DNA of 64,000 nt from Bradyrhizobium diazoefficiens. GTDB taxonomy: Bacteria; Pseudomonadota; Alphaproteobacteria; Rhizobiales; Xanthobacteraceae. The notes beneath the pieces were generated by a model. The model was not told the DNA's origin. It saw only the letters and a program-made list of their open reading frames with translations, and made no database searches. Within the stretch, counting starts at the first letter, position 1. Every line of letters begins with the position of its first letter. The position numbers were made by a program, and so were the translations under genes. The stretch lies in assembly GCF_016616425.1 (NCBI RefSeq), contig NZ_CP067101.1, positions 930,001 through 994,000 of the forward strand. Direction: 5' to 3'. Positions 53,957 to 62,643 of the stretch are shown piece after piece.

Positions 53957-55294
53957 ATGAGCGCTCAGGGAACGCCAGAGGTAGCGGGCAAGTCGGCAAG
54001 GGCGTCCAACGCGACGCCAAAAGGCGCCTGGACCGTCACCTTTCTCCTATTCCTCTTCATGCTCGTGAACTTCGCCGACAAGATCGTCGTGGGTCTCGCC
54101 GGCGTGCCGATCATGACCGATCTGAAGCTCGCCCCGGAGCAGTTCGGCCTGCTCGGCTCGTCGTTCTTCTTCCTGTTCTCGATCTCCGCCATCGTGGTCG
54201 GCTTCATCGTCAACAAGGTGCCGACGCGTTGGGTGCTGCTGGCTCTCGCCACGGTCTGGGCGCTTGCGCAGTTTCCGATGGTTGGCACCGTCTCCTTCAC
54301 GACGCTCTTGATCTGCCGCGTCGTGCTGGGTGCCGGCGAAGGCCCGGCTTTCTCGGTCGCCGCGCACGCCGTCTACAAATGGTTCCCCGATGAGAAGCGC
54401 ACGCTGCCGACCGCAATCCTGTCGCAAGGCTCGGCCTTCGGCGTGATCCTCGCGGTGCCGGCGCTGAACTGGGTTATCGTCAATCATTCCTGGCATTATG
54501 CCTTCGGCGCGCTCGGCGTCGTCGGCCTGATCTGGGTCTGTGCCTGGCTCGCGCTCGGCAAGGAAGGGCCGCTGGAGGACACGCAGGCCCTGACCGCAAC
54601 CGAGCCGAAGATCCCCTACTTGCAGCTTCTCACCTCGCGCACCTTCATCGGCTGCGTCGCGGCGACCTTCGGTGCCTATTGGGCGTTGTCGCTCGGCCTG
54701 ACCTGGTTCACGCCGTTCATCGTCAAGGGGCTCGGCTTCTCGCAGAGCCAGGCCGGCTTCATTTCCATCCTCCCCTGGGTGTTCGGCGCCACCATCGTCA
54801 TTCTCACGGGGTGGATCTCGCAGGTGATGATGGCGCGCGGCTACAACACCCGCGCGGCGCGCGGCGTTCTCGGCTCGGTACCGCTGGTGATCGGTGGGCT
54901 GATCCTGGCGATCATGCCGCACGTCAACGGCGCAGGCCTCCAGATCGCATTGCTCGTGGTCGGCTCGGGCCTGTGCGGGGCGATCTATGTCGTCTGCCCG
55001 CCCATGCTGGGCGAGTTCACGCCGACCTCGCAGCGCGGCGCCATCCTCGCGATCTACGGTGCGCTCTACACGCTCGCCGGTATCGTCGCGCCGGCCGTGA
55101 TGGGGGCGATGATCCAGCGCGCCGGCAGCACGATCGACGGCTACATGACCGGCTTCACCATCAACGCCGCGATCATGGTCGGCTCCGGCCTGCTCGGCCT
55201 GCTCCTGCTCTGGCCGAACACCGAGCGTGCCAGGCTGACGCGCGGTGCCGCGACGCAAGGCGCAGCGCTGAAGGGCGCGGTCTCGCCAACGTAA
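53957..55294 (+). CDS. MFS transporter (anion:cation symporter-like)
   Basis: About 445 aa, 12 membrane helices. ATG 53957 follows a GGGGGG stretch. First helix WTVTFLLFLFMLVNFADKIVV with the NFADK motif; helix 4-5 RVVLGAGEGPAFSVAAHAVYKWFP is the ACS (glucarate/phthalate-type) subfamily signature. Predicted proton symport of an organic anion across the inner membrane. Monocistronic; a strong hairpin follows the stop. Confidence 0.9.
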   Translation: MSAQGTPEVAGKSARASNATPKGAWTVTFLLFLFMLVNFADKIVVGLAGVPIMTDLKLAPEQFGLLGSSFFFLFSISAIVVGFIVNKVPTRWVLLALATVWALAQFPMVGTVSFTTLLICRVVLGAGEGPAFSVAAHAVYKWFPDEKRTLPTAILSQGSAFGVILAVPALNWVIVNHSWHYAFGALGVVGLIWVCAWLALGKEGPLEDTQALTATEPKIPYLQLLTSRTFIGCVAATFGAYWALSLGLTWFTPFIVKGLGFSQSQAGFISILPWVFGATIVILTGWISQVMMARGYNTRAARGVLGSVPLVIGGLILAIMPHVNGAGLQIALLVVGSGLCGAIYVVCPPMLGEFTPTSQRGAILAIYGALYTLAGIVAPAVMGAMIQRAGSTIDGYMTGFTINAAIMVGSGLLGLLLLWPNTERARLTRGAATQGAALKGAVSPT

Positions 55295-55298
55295 GGTT

Positions 55299-55337
55299 CT
55301 TACCCTCCCCTCCAGGGGTCCTCCAGGGGAGGGTAAG
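55299..55337. terminator. Strong bidirectional hairpin between convergent genes
   Basis: CTTACCCTCCCCT (55299-55311) pairs perfectly with AGGGGAGGGTAAG (55325-55337) over 13 bp with a 13-base loop. It lies 5 bases after the MFS stop and 12 before the amidohydrolase stop. No T-run, but its position fits a bidirectional terminator. It is related to the repeat that the IS481 element entered at 43193. Confidence 0.55.
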
Positions 55338-55348
55338 TAATCGCCGGT

Positions 55349-57064
55349 TTAGTTCACCGCCTGCGCGCCGCGAATCAGCTTGCCCGGCCGGCGGCCCGTG
55401 GCCTCGCCATGGCGCCGCGTCACCACGCCCGACACGATGGTGGCCTCATAGCCATCGACGTCCTGCAACAGCCGTCGGCCGCCGACCGGCAGATCGTAAT
55501 GCACCTTCGGCGGGTGCAGGTGCAGGCGGTCATAGTCGATCAAGTTGAGGTCAGCCTTGTAGCCGGGCGCAATCAGGCCGCGGTCGGTGAGGCCGACCGA
55601 GAGCGCAGTCTTGCGCGACTGCGCCGCGACCACGAACGGGATCGACAGCTTCTCGCCGCGCGTGCGGTCGCGCGTCCAGTGCGTCAGCAGATAGGTCGGA
55701 AAGCTCGCATCGCAGATGATGCCGCAATGCGCGCCACCGTCGGACAGGCCGGGCACCGATTGCGGGTCGATCAGCATCTCGCGCGTCGCGTCGAGATTGC
55801 CGTCGGAATAGTTGAGGAACGGGACATAGAGCATGCCGCGACCCTCGTCCGACAGCATCGCATCATAGGCGAGGTCTTCCGGCTGACGCCCCTGCTTGCG
55901 CGCCTGCGGCCCCAGCGCATTCTCCGGCGGCTGCTCGTAATCCGGGGGATCGCCGAGCAGAAACATCTTGTCGTAGTTGGGGCGGAAGAACAGCGGATCG
56001 TCGGTGGCGGTCGCCGTCTCGCTCAGGATGGCCTTGCGCACCTCCGGCTGATGCAGCCGTGCCAGCCGCTCCTTCAGCGGCAGATGCGCGATTGCCTTGT
56101 AGCTCGGATGGGTCTGGAATGGATTGCGCGACAGCTCCAACCCGAGCAGCAGGCCGACAGGGCGCGCCGCGATCTGCGCGGTGATGGAGAGGCCACGCCT
56201 GGCTGCCGCGTTGATCTCATCCAGTGTCTGGCGCCAGCGGTTTGGCGCCTTGTCGTTCTGCGTGATCGAGAACGAGATCGGGCACTTCGTCACGTCGGCG
56301 ACCCGCAGCATCATCGGCAAATCTTCGTGGATTGTGGAGAGATCGAGCACGAATTGCAGCACGCTGCGGCCCTCAGCATGCATCGCGCCGGCAATCGCGG
56401 TGAGCTCGTCCTCGCCGGCCTTCAAGGTCGGCGTGAAATCGCCGGTCGAGGTGCGGTGGTTGAGCGTGCGCGAGGTCGAGAAGCCGAGGGCGCCCGCGCG
56501 CACCGCTTCGCCCGCAAGCTTCGCCATCGCCGCATTGTCCTCGGCAGTCGAGGGATCGCGACGTGCGCCGCGCTCGCCCATGACGTAGACGCGCAGCGCT
56601 GCATGGGGCAGTTGCGCGCCCACATCGATGTCGAAATCGCGCTTCGCCAGCCAGTTCATGTAATCCGGAAAGCTCTCCCACGCCCAGGGAATGCCGGCGC
56701 TCAGCACCGGCTCCGGAATGTCCTCGACGCCTTCCATCAACTGGATCAGGCGGGTGTGGTCATCGGGTTTGCACGGCGCAAAGCCGACACCGCAATTGCC
56801 CATGATCGCCGTGGTGACGCCGTTTTGCGATGACGGCGTCATGTCCTGGCTCCAGGTGACCTGGCCATCGTAATGGGTGTGCACGTCGACGAAACCCGGC
56901 GTCACCAGTTTTCCGCGTGCGTCGATCTCTTCGTGTCCCTTCGATGCAACCTTGCCGAGTTCGCTGATCTTGCCGCCGGTGATGGCGACGTCGGCCTCGA
57001 ACAACTCGCCGCCGCTTCCGTCCGCGACGGTGCCGCCGCGGATCACGAGATCAGGGGTGCTCAT
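55349..57064 (-). CDS. N-acyl-D-amino-acid deacylase-like amidohydrolase
   Basis: About 571 aa from ATG 57064 (GGGAAGAA upstream). Metal-dependent amidohydrolase: DLVIRGGTVADGSGG small beta-domain, metal-binding VTPGFVDVHTHYDGQ (HxH), TTAIMGNCGVGFAP, LSDGGAHCGIICDASFPTY and HWTRDRTRGE near the end. This is the D-aminoacylase layout (no signal peptide, cytoplasmic). It would hydrolyse an N-acyl or amide bond of an imported compound. The MFS gene 79 bases upstream on the same strand may supply the substrate. Confidence 0.9.
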   Translation of the reverse strand: MSTPDLVIRGGTVADGSGGELFEADVAITGGKISELGKVASKGHEEIDARGKLVTPGFVDVHTHYDGQVTWSQDMTPSSQNGVTTAIMGNCGVGFAPCKPDDHTRLIQLMEGVEDIPEPVLSAGIPWAWESFPDYMNWLAKRDFDIDVGAQLPHAALRVYVMGERGARRDPSTAEDNAAMAKLAGEAVRAGALGFSTSRTLNHRTSTGDFTPTLKAGEDELTAIAGAMHAEGRSVLQFVLDLSTIHEDLPMMLRVADVTKCPISFSITQNDKAPNRWRQTLDEINAAARRGLSITAQIAARPVGLLLGLELSRNPFQTHPSYKAIAHLPLKERLARLHQPEVRKAILSETATATDDPLFFRPNYDKMFLLGDPPDYEQPPENALGPQARKQGRQPEDLAYDAMLSDEGRGMLYVPFLNYSDGNLDATREMLIDPQSVPGLSDGGAHCGIICDASFPTYLLTHWTRDRTRGEKLSIPFVVAAQSRKTALSVGLTDRGLIAPGYKADLNLIDYDRLHLHPPKVHYDLPVGGRRLLQDVDGYEATIVSGVVTRRHGEATGRRPGKLIRGAQAVN

Positions 57065-57143
57065 GGTGTTTCTTCCCGATGGTTGTTTTGCTTGGACGCA
57101 TTTTCGGGCGCGCCGGCATGGTGTCAACTGCGCCGAAGTGCGC

Positions 57144-58364
57144 TCAGGGTTGCGTGGCGGCCTTGCCTTGCCGCTTCCCTTCCGTGAACGGCGACAGCAC
57201 CACCGTCGCCACCATGAAGATCACGGACGCGCCGAATACCCAGTGCGGCGCGCTTTGGTCCATGATCCAGCCGAACAGCAGCGGGCTGACGATGCCGCCG
57301 AGATTGAAGCCGGTGGAGACGATGCCGAAGGCACGCCCGGCCGCGCCGGGAGGTGCTGCATTGCGCACCAGCATGTCGCGCGAGGGAGCGATGACGCCGG
57401 AGAGGAAGCCCGCCGCCGCCATTGCTGCGGTCAGGATCCAGCCGGGCAGCGTCACCAGCGCGATCAGCAGCACGATCGCCGCGTTCGCGGCAAAGCAGGC
57501 CGCCGCGACATAGCCGTGGCGTTCGGTGTGGTCGGCGAGGAAGCCGCCAGCCAGCACGCCGGCGGCGCTGGCGCCGAGGAATGCCGTCAGCATCACGTTG
57601 GCTGCCGAGTAGGACGTCCCGTAGCCGCTCATCAGCGCGACGACGCCGAAATTGTTGATACCGGCGACCGACAGGCTGAGCAGCATGAACAGCGCCGTCA
57701 GCACGATCAGTGCCGGGGTGATGACAGCCTGCTTCGGCGCATTCGCGTCGCCCAGCCTTGTCCTGCTGGCGCCGGTGTCGGGAATGTTCATGATGAGCAG
57801 CAGCAGCGCCACCGAGACGCCGATCGCGCCGGACGCAATCAGCGCGCCGACGCCACCGGAGAGCGTGACGAGCGCAGCCACGATTGCCGGCGCCACCGCT
57901 CCGCCGAGAAAACCGGCAAAGGTGTGGATCGAGAAGGCGCGGCCCATTCGCGCTTCGTCCATGTGCGCGGCCAGGATCGCGTAGTCGGCGGGGTGATAGA
58001 CGCTGTTGGCGAGGCCCAGCAGCACGGCGCAGGCGATCAGCGAGACGTAGCTGAGGTGCAGGGCGAGCAGGATCAGGGCGAAGCCGCCGAGCGCAAGGCC
58101 GATCAGCAAAATCCTGCGCGCCCCGAAATGATCGACGAGATAGCCGGTCGGCGCCTGCGTCAGCCCGGACACCACCGCGAACACCGTGAGCGCGAAGCCG
58201 AGCTCGATATAGCCGACGCCGAGCTGAGCCTTGAGGAACGGGAACAGCATCGGCAGGACCAGCAGATGGAAATGGCTGACCCAATGCGCGATCGAGATTC
58301 CGGTCAGCGTGCGTAGCGCGCTGTCCGCCTTGCCTTGCTGCGGTGCCGCAAGAACGTCGACCAT
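57144..58364 (-). CDS. MFS transporter
   Basis: 406 aa, about 12 helices. Segments HWVSHFHLLVLPMLFPFLK and GLTQAPTGYLVDHFGARRILLIGL carry the MFS motif A-like loop (DHFGARR). The IPDTGASRTRLGDANAPK stretch is the central cytoplasmic loop. Same strand and just upstream of the amidohydrolase, so the two probably form an uptake-hydrolysis unit. Substrate unknown. Confidence 0.9.
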   Translation of the reverse strand: MVDVLAAPQQGKADSALRTLTGISIAHWVSHFHLLVLPMLFPFLKAQLGVGYIELGFALTVFAVVSGLTQAPTGYLVDHFGARRILLIGLALGGFALILLALHLSYVSLIACAVLLGLANSVYHPADYAILAAHMDEARMGRAFSIHTFAGFLGGAVAPAIVAALVTLSGGVGALIASGAIGVSVALLLLIMNIPDTGASRTRLGDANAPKQAVITPALIVLTALFMLLSLSVAGINNFGVVALMSGYGTSYSAANVMLTAFLGASAAGVLAGGFLADHTERHGYVAAACFAANAAIVLLIALVTLPGWILTAAMAAAGFLSGVIAPSRDMLVRNAAPPGAAGRAFGIVSTGFNLGGIVSPLLFGWIMDQSAPHWVFGASVIFMVATVVLSPFTEGKRQGKAATQP

Positions 58365-58494
58365 TGCAGTTCCGTTTCACTCCCTGGAGCCGCGGAAACT
58401 ATCGGGGAGAGCGGTTATTTGTCCATGAACGCAGGCGCATGGCAGGTAGTGCGGGCGGTAGGTAAGGGGCGACGGCAGAGTGCGGGGCTACCTC

Positions 58495-58662
58495 TCACAA
58501 TGGCTCGTCATCCAGGCCGTGTCGATCGCGCTTGGGTGTTGCGATGTCCCCGTCTTCATGCTCGTCGTCATCGAGCGGAGGCGGGGGCTTCTTCCGCTTG
58601 TCTTCCGCAGGCTTGTTCTCGGCGATTTTGGGCGGCTCGCTCGGTTTGCCGATCTTGGCCAT
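58495..58662 (-). CDS. Small charged hypothetical protein
   Basis: About 55 aa from ATG 58662 (CCGGAAAC upstream). Strongly Lys/Pro-rich first half (KPSEPPKIAENKPAEDKRKKPPPP) and acidic second half (DDDEHEDGD), ending HGLDDEPL; predicted disordered. No known domain. A codon pattern and start signal that look genuine are the only support; it could be an antisense artefact. Confidence 0.45.
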   Translation of the reverse strand: MAKIGKPSEPPKIAENKPAEDKRKKPPPPLDDDEHEDGDIATPKRDRHGLDDEPL

Positions 58663-58748
58663 GGCTGTTTCCGGATGGTGATGCTGCATCCGTCCTAGCG
58701 GGAATATATGGGCGGTTCCTGATCCATCTCAAGAAGAGCAAAGCGCCG

Positions 58749-59786
58749 TCAGTGCACAAGCGGCCCGCCCGCCTTCTTCCAGGCATCCACGCCGCCGGCA
58801 ATGTGCGCGGTGTTGGAGAGGCCGGCCTCCTTGGCGGCGGCCACGGCCATCGCCGAGCGCTCGCCGAAGGCGCAGAAGAACACGACGCGGCGGCCGGTGG
58901 CGGCTGCGACCTCGCGCAGCATGCCGCCGGGCTTGAGGCTCTCCTCGACGGATGGATAGGGCGTATGCAGCGCGCCTTCGAGCATGCCGTGCTTGGCACG
59001 TTCGTTGGCCTCGCGCAGATCGACCAGCAGGATGTCGGGCCGGCCGAGGATGCGGATCGCCTCGACCGCGCTGAGCGCGCGGCCTTCCTTCTCCAGCTCC
59101 TCCTGATGCAGTCCGACATGCATGTTGGCGGGCACCGCCACGTCCATCATCTTCGGATTGGGCAGCTTCAGATTGGCCATCAGCTCGATATATTCGTCGA
59201 CCGAGCGCACCTGGAGCCTTGGATTGTAGCGCTTCTCCTCGCCGATGGTGGAGACGGTGTCGCCCTTGTAGTCGTGCGCCGGGAATACCATCGTCTCGTC
59301 CGGCAGCTTGAGCAGGCGGTTGAAGATCGAATCGTATTGCGCGCGCGAGGAGCCGTTCTGGAAATCGGTGCGGCCGGTGCCGCGGATCAGCAGCGTGTCG
59401 CCGGTGAAGACACGGTCGCCCATCAAATACGAATAGGAATCGTCGGTGTGGCCGGGCGTGTACATCACGTCGAGCGACAGGCCCTCGATCGTCACCTTGT
59501 CGCCATCGGCAACCCGCATCGCCACCACGTCGGCCTTGGTCTGATCGCCCATCACGGTCATGCAATGGGTGCGGTCGCGCAGCTCACCGAGGCCGGTGAC
59601 GTGGTCGGCATGCAGATGGGTGTCGACCGCCTTGACCAGCTTGAGGTCAAGCTCGCGCAGCAATTGGCAGTAGCGGTCGACCTTCTCGAGCACCGGATCA
59701 AGAATCAGCGCCTCGCCGCCGGGGCGGCTCGCAAGGACGTAGCTGTAGGTGCCCGAAACGCTGTCGAAGAGCTGACGGAAGATCAT
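58749..59786 (-). CDS. Persulfide dioxygenase-rhodanese fusion (ETHE1-like)
   Basis: 345 aa. N-terminal metallo-beta-lactamase domain (~1-230) with HLHADH metal motif (H57, H59, D61, H62), FTGDTLLIRGTGRTDF and PAHDYKGDTVST, as in ETHE1-type glutathione persulfide dioxygenases. C-terminal rhodanese domain (~240-345) with active-site Cys305 in CAFGERS. It oxidises glutathione persulfide to sulfite and the rhodanese part moves sulfane sulfur to or from thiosulfate. The fused layout is known in other proteobacteria. The sox genes lie on the same strand beyond a 291-base gap. Confidence 0.92.
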   Translation of the reverse strand: MIFRQLFDSVSGTYSYVLASRPGGEALILDPVLEKVDRYCQLLRELDLKLVKAVDTHLHADHVTGLGELRDRTHCMTVMGDQTKADVVAMRVADGDKVTIEGLSLDVMYTPGHTDDSYSYLMGDRVFTGDTLLIRGTGRTDFQNGSSRAQYDSIFNRLLKLPDETMVFPAHDYKGDTVSTIGEEKRYNPRLQVRSVDEYIELMANLKLPNPKMMDVAVPANMHVGLHQEELEKEGRALSAVEAIRILGRPDILLVDLREANERAKHGMLEGALHTPYPSVEESLKPGGMLREVAAATGRRVVFFCAFGERSAMAVAAAKEAGLSNTAHIAGGVDAWKKAGGPLVH

Positions 59787-59905
59787 GGCAGGACCCGGCG
59801 TGGAGTGATCTTGAGCATTCTACTACGCCACGGGCCGGAAAGAGAAGCAAGTCACTGTGTGCGGGGCAAAATAGGGAATATAATTTTACGCAACTTCCTC
59901 CGCGC

Positions 59906-60032
59906 GTCATGGCCGGGCTTGTCCCCGGCCATCCACGAACGGCCACGCGGCCCGACGAACGTGGATGCCCGGGCCTTCGCCTCGCCGAAGCGGCTTCGGC
60001 CGCGCAGGCCGGACAAGCCCGGGCATGGCGAC
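59906..60032. repeat. GTCATGGCCGGGCTTGTCC palindromic repeat
   Basis: GTCATGGCCGGGCTTGTCC starts at 59906 and its near-inverse GGACAAGCCCGGGCATGGCGAC ends at 60032. The centre contains CCACGAACG/ACGAACGTGG pairs and a GCCGAAGCGGCTTCGGC hairpin. A different family from the other repeats here. It fills most of the gap between the DsrE-like and fusion-dioxygenase genes. Confidence 0.8.
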
Positions 60033-60077
60033 CTCTCGTAGATGCTCAAATGCGAATTCCCGTCGGCTGCAGCGCCC

Positions 60078-60536
60078 CTACGGCCGCACCAACGTGTACC
60101 CGTTCTCCGCCAGGAACAGGATTTGCCCGACGCCGACCTGCACCGGGGTTGCGGCCTGGATGAATTCCGGCCGCTTGCCCGTCTCGCGTTCGATCGTGTC
60201 CACCGTGTTGAGGCAGATGTCGAAACGCACGCCTTGTGCGATCAGGCTTTCGACCTGCTTGCGCCGCTCGCTGCCTGACAGCAGCAGGTCGATGCCGGGA
60301 CCGAACGCCACCACCTCGATCGCAATCTTGTCGGGGTCGTAGGCCTTCAGCAGGTTGTTGGTGACGCTGAGCACCAGCGCCTGCTTCCTGGCATCGCCGT
60401 CGGAGAGTTGCAGCACGATCCTGTGCTCGGCGAACGGCTTGTCCTGCAGCGGCACCTGTTGCGCCGAGGCCGGCAGGATCGCGGCCCGGACGAGCAGTGC
60501 CAGCACGATTCCGGATAAGATCTGCGCCCGCATCAT
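60078..60536 (-). CDS. DsrE-family exported sulfur-relay-like protein
   Basis: 152 aa. An N-terminal signal peptide (ILSGIVLALLVRAAILPASA) directs it to the periplasm, unlike cytoplasmic DsrE. The DsrE/F fold has a candidate sulfur-carrying Cys108 (FDICLNT). ATG 60536 overlaps the soxB stop by 4 bases. A periplasmic sulfur-carrier or binding role alongside the Sox complex is inferred. No paired DsrF/H gene. Confidence 0.82.
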   Translation of the reverse strand: MMRAQILSGIVLALLVRAAILPASAQQVPLQDKPFAEHRIVLQLSDGDARKQALVLSVTNNLLKAYDPDKIAIEVVAFGPGIDLLLSGSERRKQVESLIAQGVRFDICLNTVDTIERETGKRPEFIQAATPVQVGVGQILFLAENGYTLVRP

Positions 60537-62284
60537 CCCTGTTCCGCAATGCCTGGATTGTCCTCGACGCCCCTGAGCGTCACGCCGGAGCCGAGCTGCT
60601 CCTGAAACATCCGGCCCGAGCGCAGATATTTGCCGACGACGTCCCACACCGGCGCGCCTTGCTGGTCGTTGACCGAAGCCCAGCCCGCGACCTTGTAGCG
60701 GCGGCGCGCGCTGAGCGTCTTGCCACCTTTGAGCTTCAACTCCGAGATGCGGCTGCCGATCGCAGCGGTCGGCGTGCAAGTGTAGCTGAGCCCGGCGGCA
60801 CGCACCATATCGCCGCCCTGCTGGTAATACGGATCGGGGTTGAAGAGGTTGTCGCAGATGTCTTCCAGCACGTCCTTGATCTGGGCTCCCGTCATTTCCT
60901 GCACATAGGTCTCGGGATAGGTGATCGCAGTCTCCGCGAGCAGATCCTCCATGGTCAGCGCTTGGCCGGACAGCGCGGTGACGCCCCAGCGGAACCCCGG
61001 TGACAGCGCGATCTCGGCATTGAGCTCGGTGCGAAGTGCGGTGCAGATCAGCTCGTCGACGGGTCCGGAGAAATTGCCGCGGCGATAGAGCAGGCGGTCG
61101 GGCGTTGCGATCTTCGCCGACCAGTCGGTCACATGCGGCGCGCGCAGCCGGCCGATCAGCTCCGCCATGGCTTGATCGGGCTTCAGCAGCTCGGAATAGA
61201 CCGGCAGCAGATGATAGTGAACGTCGCTGACCTTGCCCTTGGCGATCGCGAGATCGAGCACGGCGAGGAATTTTCCGTTGGAGCCGGCGTTGGTGACGAG
61301 CGTGGTGCCGCCAGCATTCTTCACGGCAATCGGCTGCGGCACGGCGTCATGGGTATGGCCGCCGAGAATGACGTCGATCCCGGTGATGCGACTTGCGAGC
61401 TTGAGATCGACGTCCATGCCGTTGTGCGAGAGCAGGATGACGGCATCGACCTTGTCGGCGCCGCGCAAGGCATCGACATGTTTCTGCAACTCCTCCTCGC
61501 GGATGCCGAAGGTCCAGTCCGGCGTGAACCGCTTGGGATGCGCGATCGGCACGTAAGGGAAGGCCTGGCCGACGATCGCGACGCGATGGCCACCGATCTC
61601 CTTGATCATTGACGGCTTGAACACGCGCCCCGTGGCCTTGTCGAATGCGGCGGCATCATTGAACGCGGCTTCCTCGGTCAGGAAAACGTTCTGCGCCAGG
61701 AACTCGCCCTTGAAGCGCTGGAGATTGTCGCGCAGCGTCTGCTCGCCATAGGTGAATTCCCAATGCCCGGTCATCGCCTCGATGCCGAGCAGGTTGGCGA
61801 CCTCGACCATGTCGCGGCCCTGCATGACATTGGCAAGCCCGGTGCCCTGCCAGAGATCGCCGCCGTCGACGAGCAGCGAGCGCTTTTCGCCGACATCGGC
61901 ACGCAAGCGGTCGACCAGCGCCTTCAGATGGGCAAAACCGCCGAGCTTGCCGAAACGGCCTGCGGACTTTTCGAATTCGAGGCAGGTAAAGGCATAGGCA
62001 TCGGCACTGTCGGGCCGGATGCCGAAACGTTCGAGGAAGGCGTGGCCGACCAGATGCGGCGGCCGCCCGGCCATCTCACCGACTCCGATATTGACGCTGG
62101 GCTCGCGGAAATAAACCGGGTTGAGCTGCGCATGCGTGTCGGTGATGTGCAGGATCCGCGCGTTGCCGAACCGCTCGAGGTCGTAAATGCCCGCAGTGTC
62201 AGCGCCCCGCGCACGCCGCGGCAGGCAGAGCGATGCGGCACCAAGGCCTGCACATTTCAGGAAATCGCGGCGGCGGATCGCCAT
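60533..62284 (-). CDS. soxB: Thiosulfohydrolase SoxB
   Basis: 583 aa. Twin-arginine signal RRRDFLKCAG exports the folded dimanganese enzyme to the periplasm. 5'-nucleotidase-like metallophosphoesterase motifs: HITDTHAQLNP, VDGGDLWQGTGLAN, GHWEF, ILLSHNGMDVD and ILGGHTHD. It hydrolyses sulfate from the S-thiocysteine of SoxYZ. It lies 53 bases after soxK and is coupled to the DsrE-like gene. Confidence 0.96.
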   Translation of the reverse strand: MAIRRRDFLKCAGLGAASLCLPRRARGADTAGIYDLERFGNARILHITDTHAQLNPVYFREPSVNIGVGEMAGRPPHLVGHAFLERFGIRPDSADAYAFTCLEFEKSAGRFGKLGGFAHLKALVDRLRADVGEKRSLLVDGGDLWQGTGLANVMQGRDMVEVANLLGIEAMTGHWEFTYGEQTLRDNLQRFKGEFLAQNVFLTEEAAFNDAAAFDKATGRVFKPSMIKEIGGHRVAIVGQAFPYVPIAHPKRFTPDWTFGIREEELQKHVDALRGADKVDAVILLSHNGMDVDLKLASRITGIDVILGGHTHDAVPQPIAVKNAGGTTLVTNAGSNGKFLAVLDLAIAKGKVSDVHYHLLPVYSELLKPDQAMAELIGRLRAPHVTDWSAKIATPDRLLYRRGNFSGPVDELICTALRTELNAEIALSPGFRWGVTALSGQALTMEDLLAETAITYPETYVQEMTGAQIKDVLEDICDNLFNPDPYYQQGGDMVRAAGLSYTCTPTAAIGSRISELKLKGGKTLSARRRYKVAGWASVNDQQGAPVWDVVGKYLRSGRMFQEQLGSGVTLRGVEDNPGIAEQG

Positions 62285-62337
62285 CCCAAGATTCTCCGCG
62301 CCCTCAATGATCGCAAGACTGTTTCACCGGGAACAGT

Positions 62338-62643
62338 CTAGCGGATTTCCATCGCCTTCCAGGCTTCTTTTTCAGATGTCGCCTGGAAGATCGAGGCCTT
62401 TGCCAGCGCCTCGGCCTCCTTGGCCGCGGCAGTGGCGTGGTCGAAATCGCCGCCATCCGCTGCCTTCTTGGCTGCGGCCAGCGTCGAGACGGTGGTGGTC
62501 CATTGGTGGCGCAGGCTGGCCGCCTCCTTGGCCGCGGCGTCCGCGGCAGCATAGGCCGCCTTGTAATCTGCTTCGGTTGCCGCGTGCGCCGCTGGCGCGA
62601 GGCTCAGTGCAAGCAGCATGGCGAGAGGAAGTGTCCGCTTCAT
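62338..62643 (-). CDS. soxK: SoxAX-binding protein SoxK
   Basis: 101 aa. Signal peptide (MKRTLPLAMLLALSLAPAAHA), then an Ala/Lys-rich, highly helical mature domain (EADYKAAYAAADAAAKEAASLRHQW) typical of SoxK, which binds and stabilises SoxAX. Its start overlaps the soxA stop by 4 bases. Located between soxA and soxB, as known for SoxK genes. Confidence 0.85.
   Translation of the reverse strand: MKRTLPLAMLLALSLAPAAHAATEADYKAAYAAADAAAKEAASLRHQWTTTVSTLAAAKKAADGGDFDHATAAAKEAEALAKASIFQATSEKEAWKAMEIR

Noticed and set aside
56877..58316. 479-codon frame opposite the MFS transporter
   Set aside because: Very hydrophilic, Arg/His/Gln-rich sequence complementary to membrane helices; no signal for a real gene.
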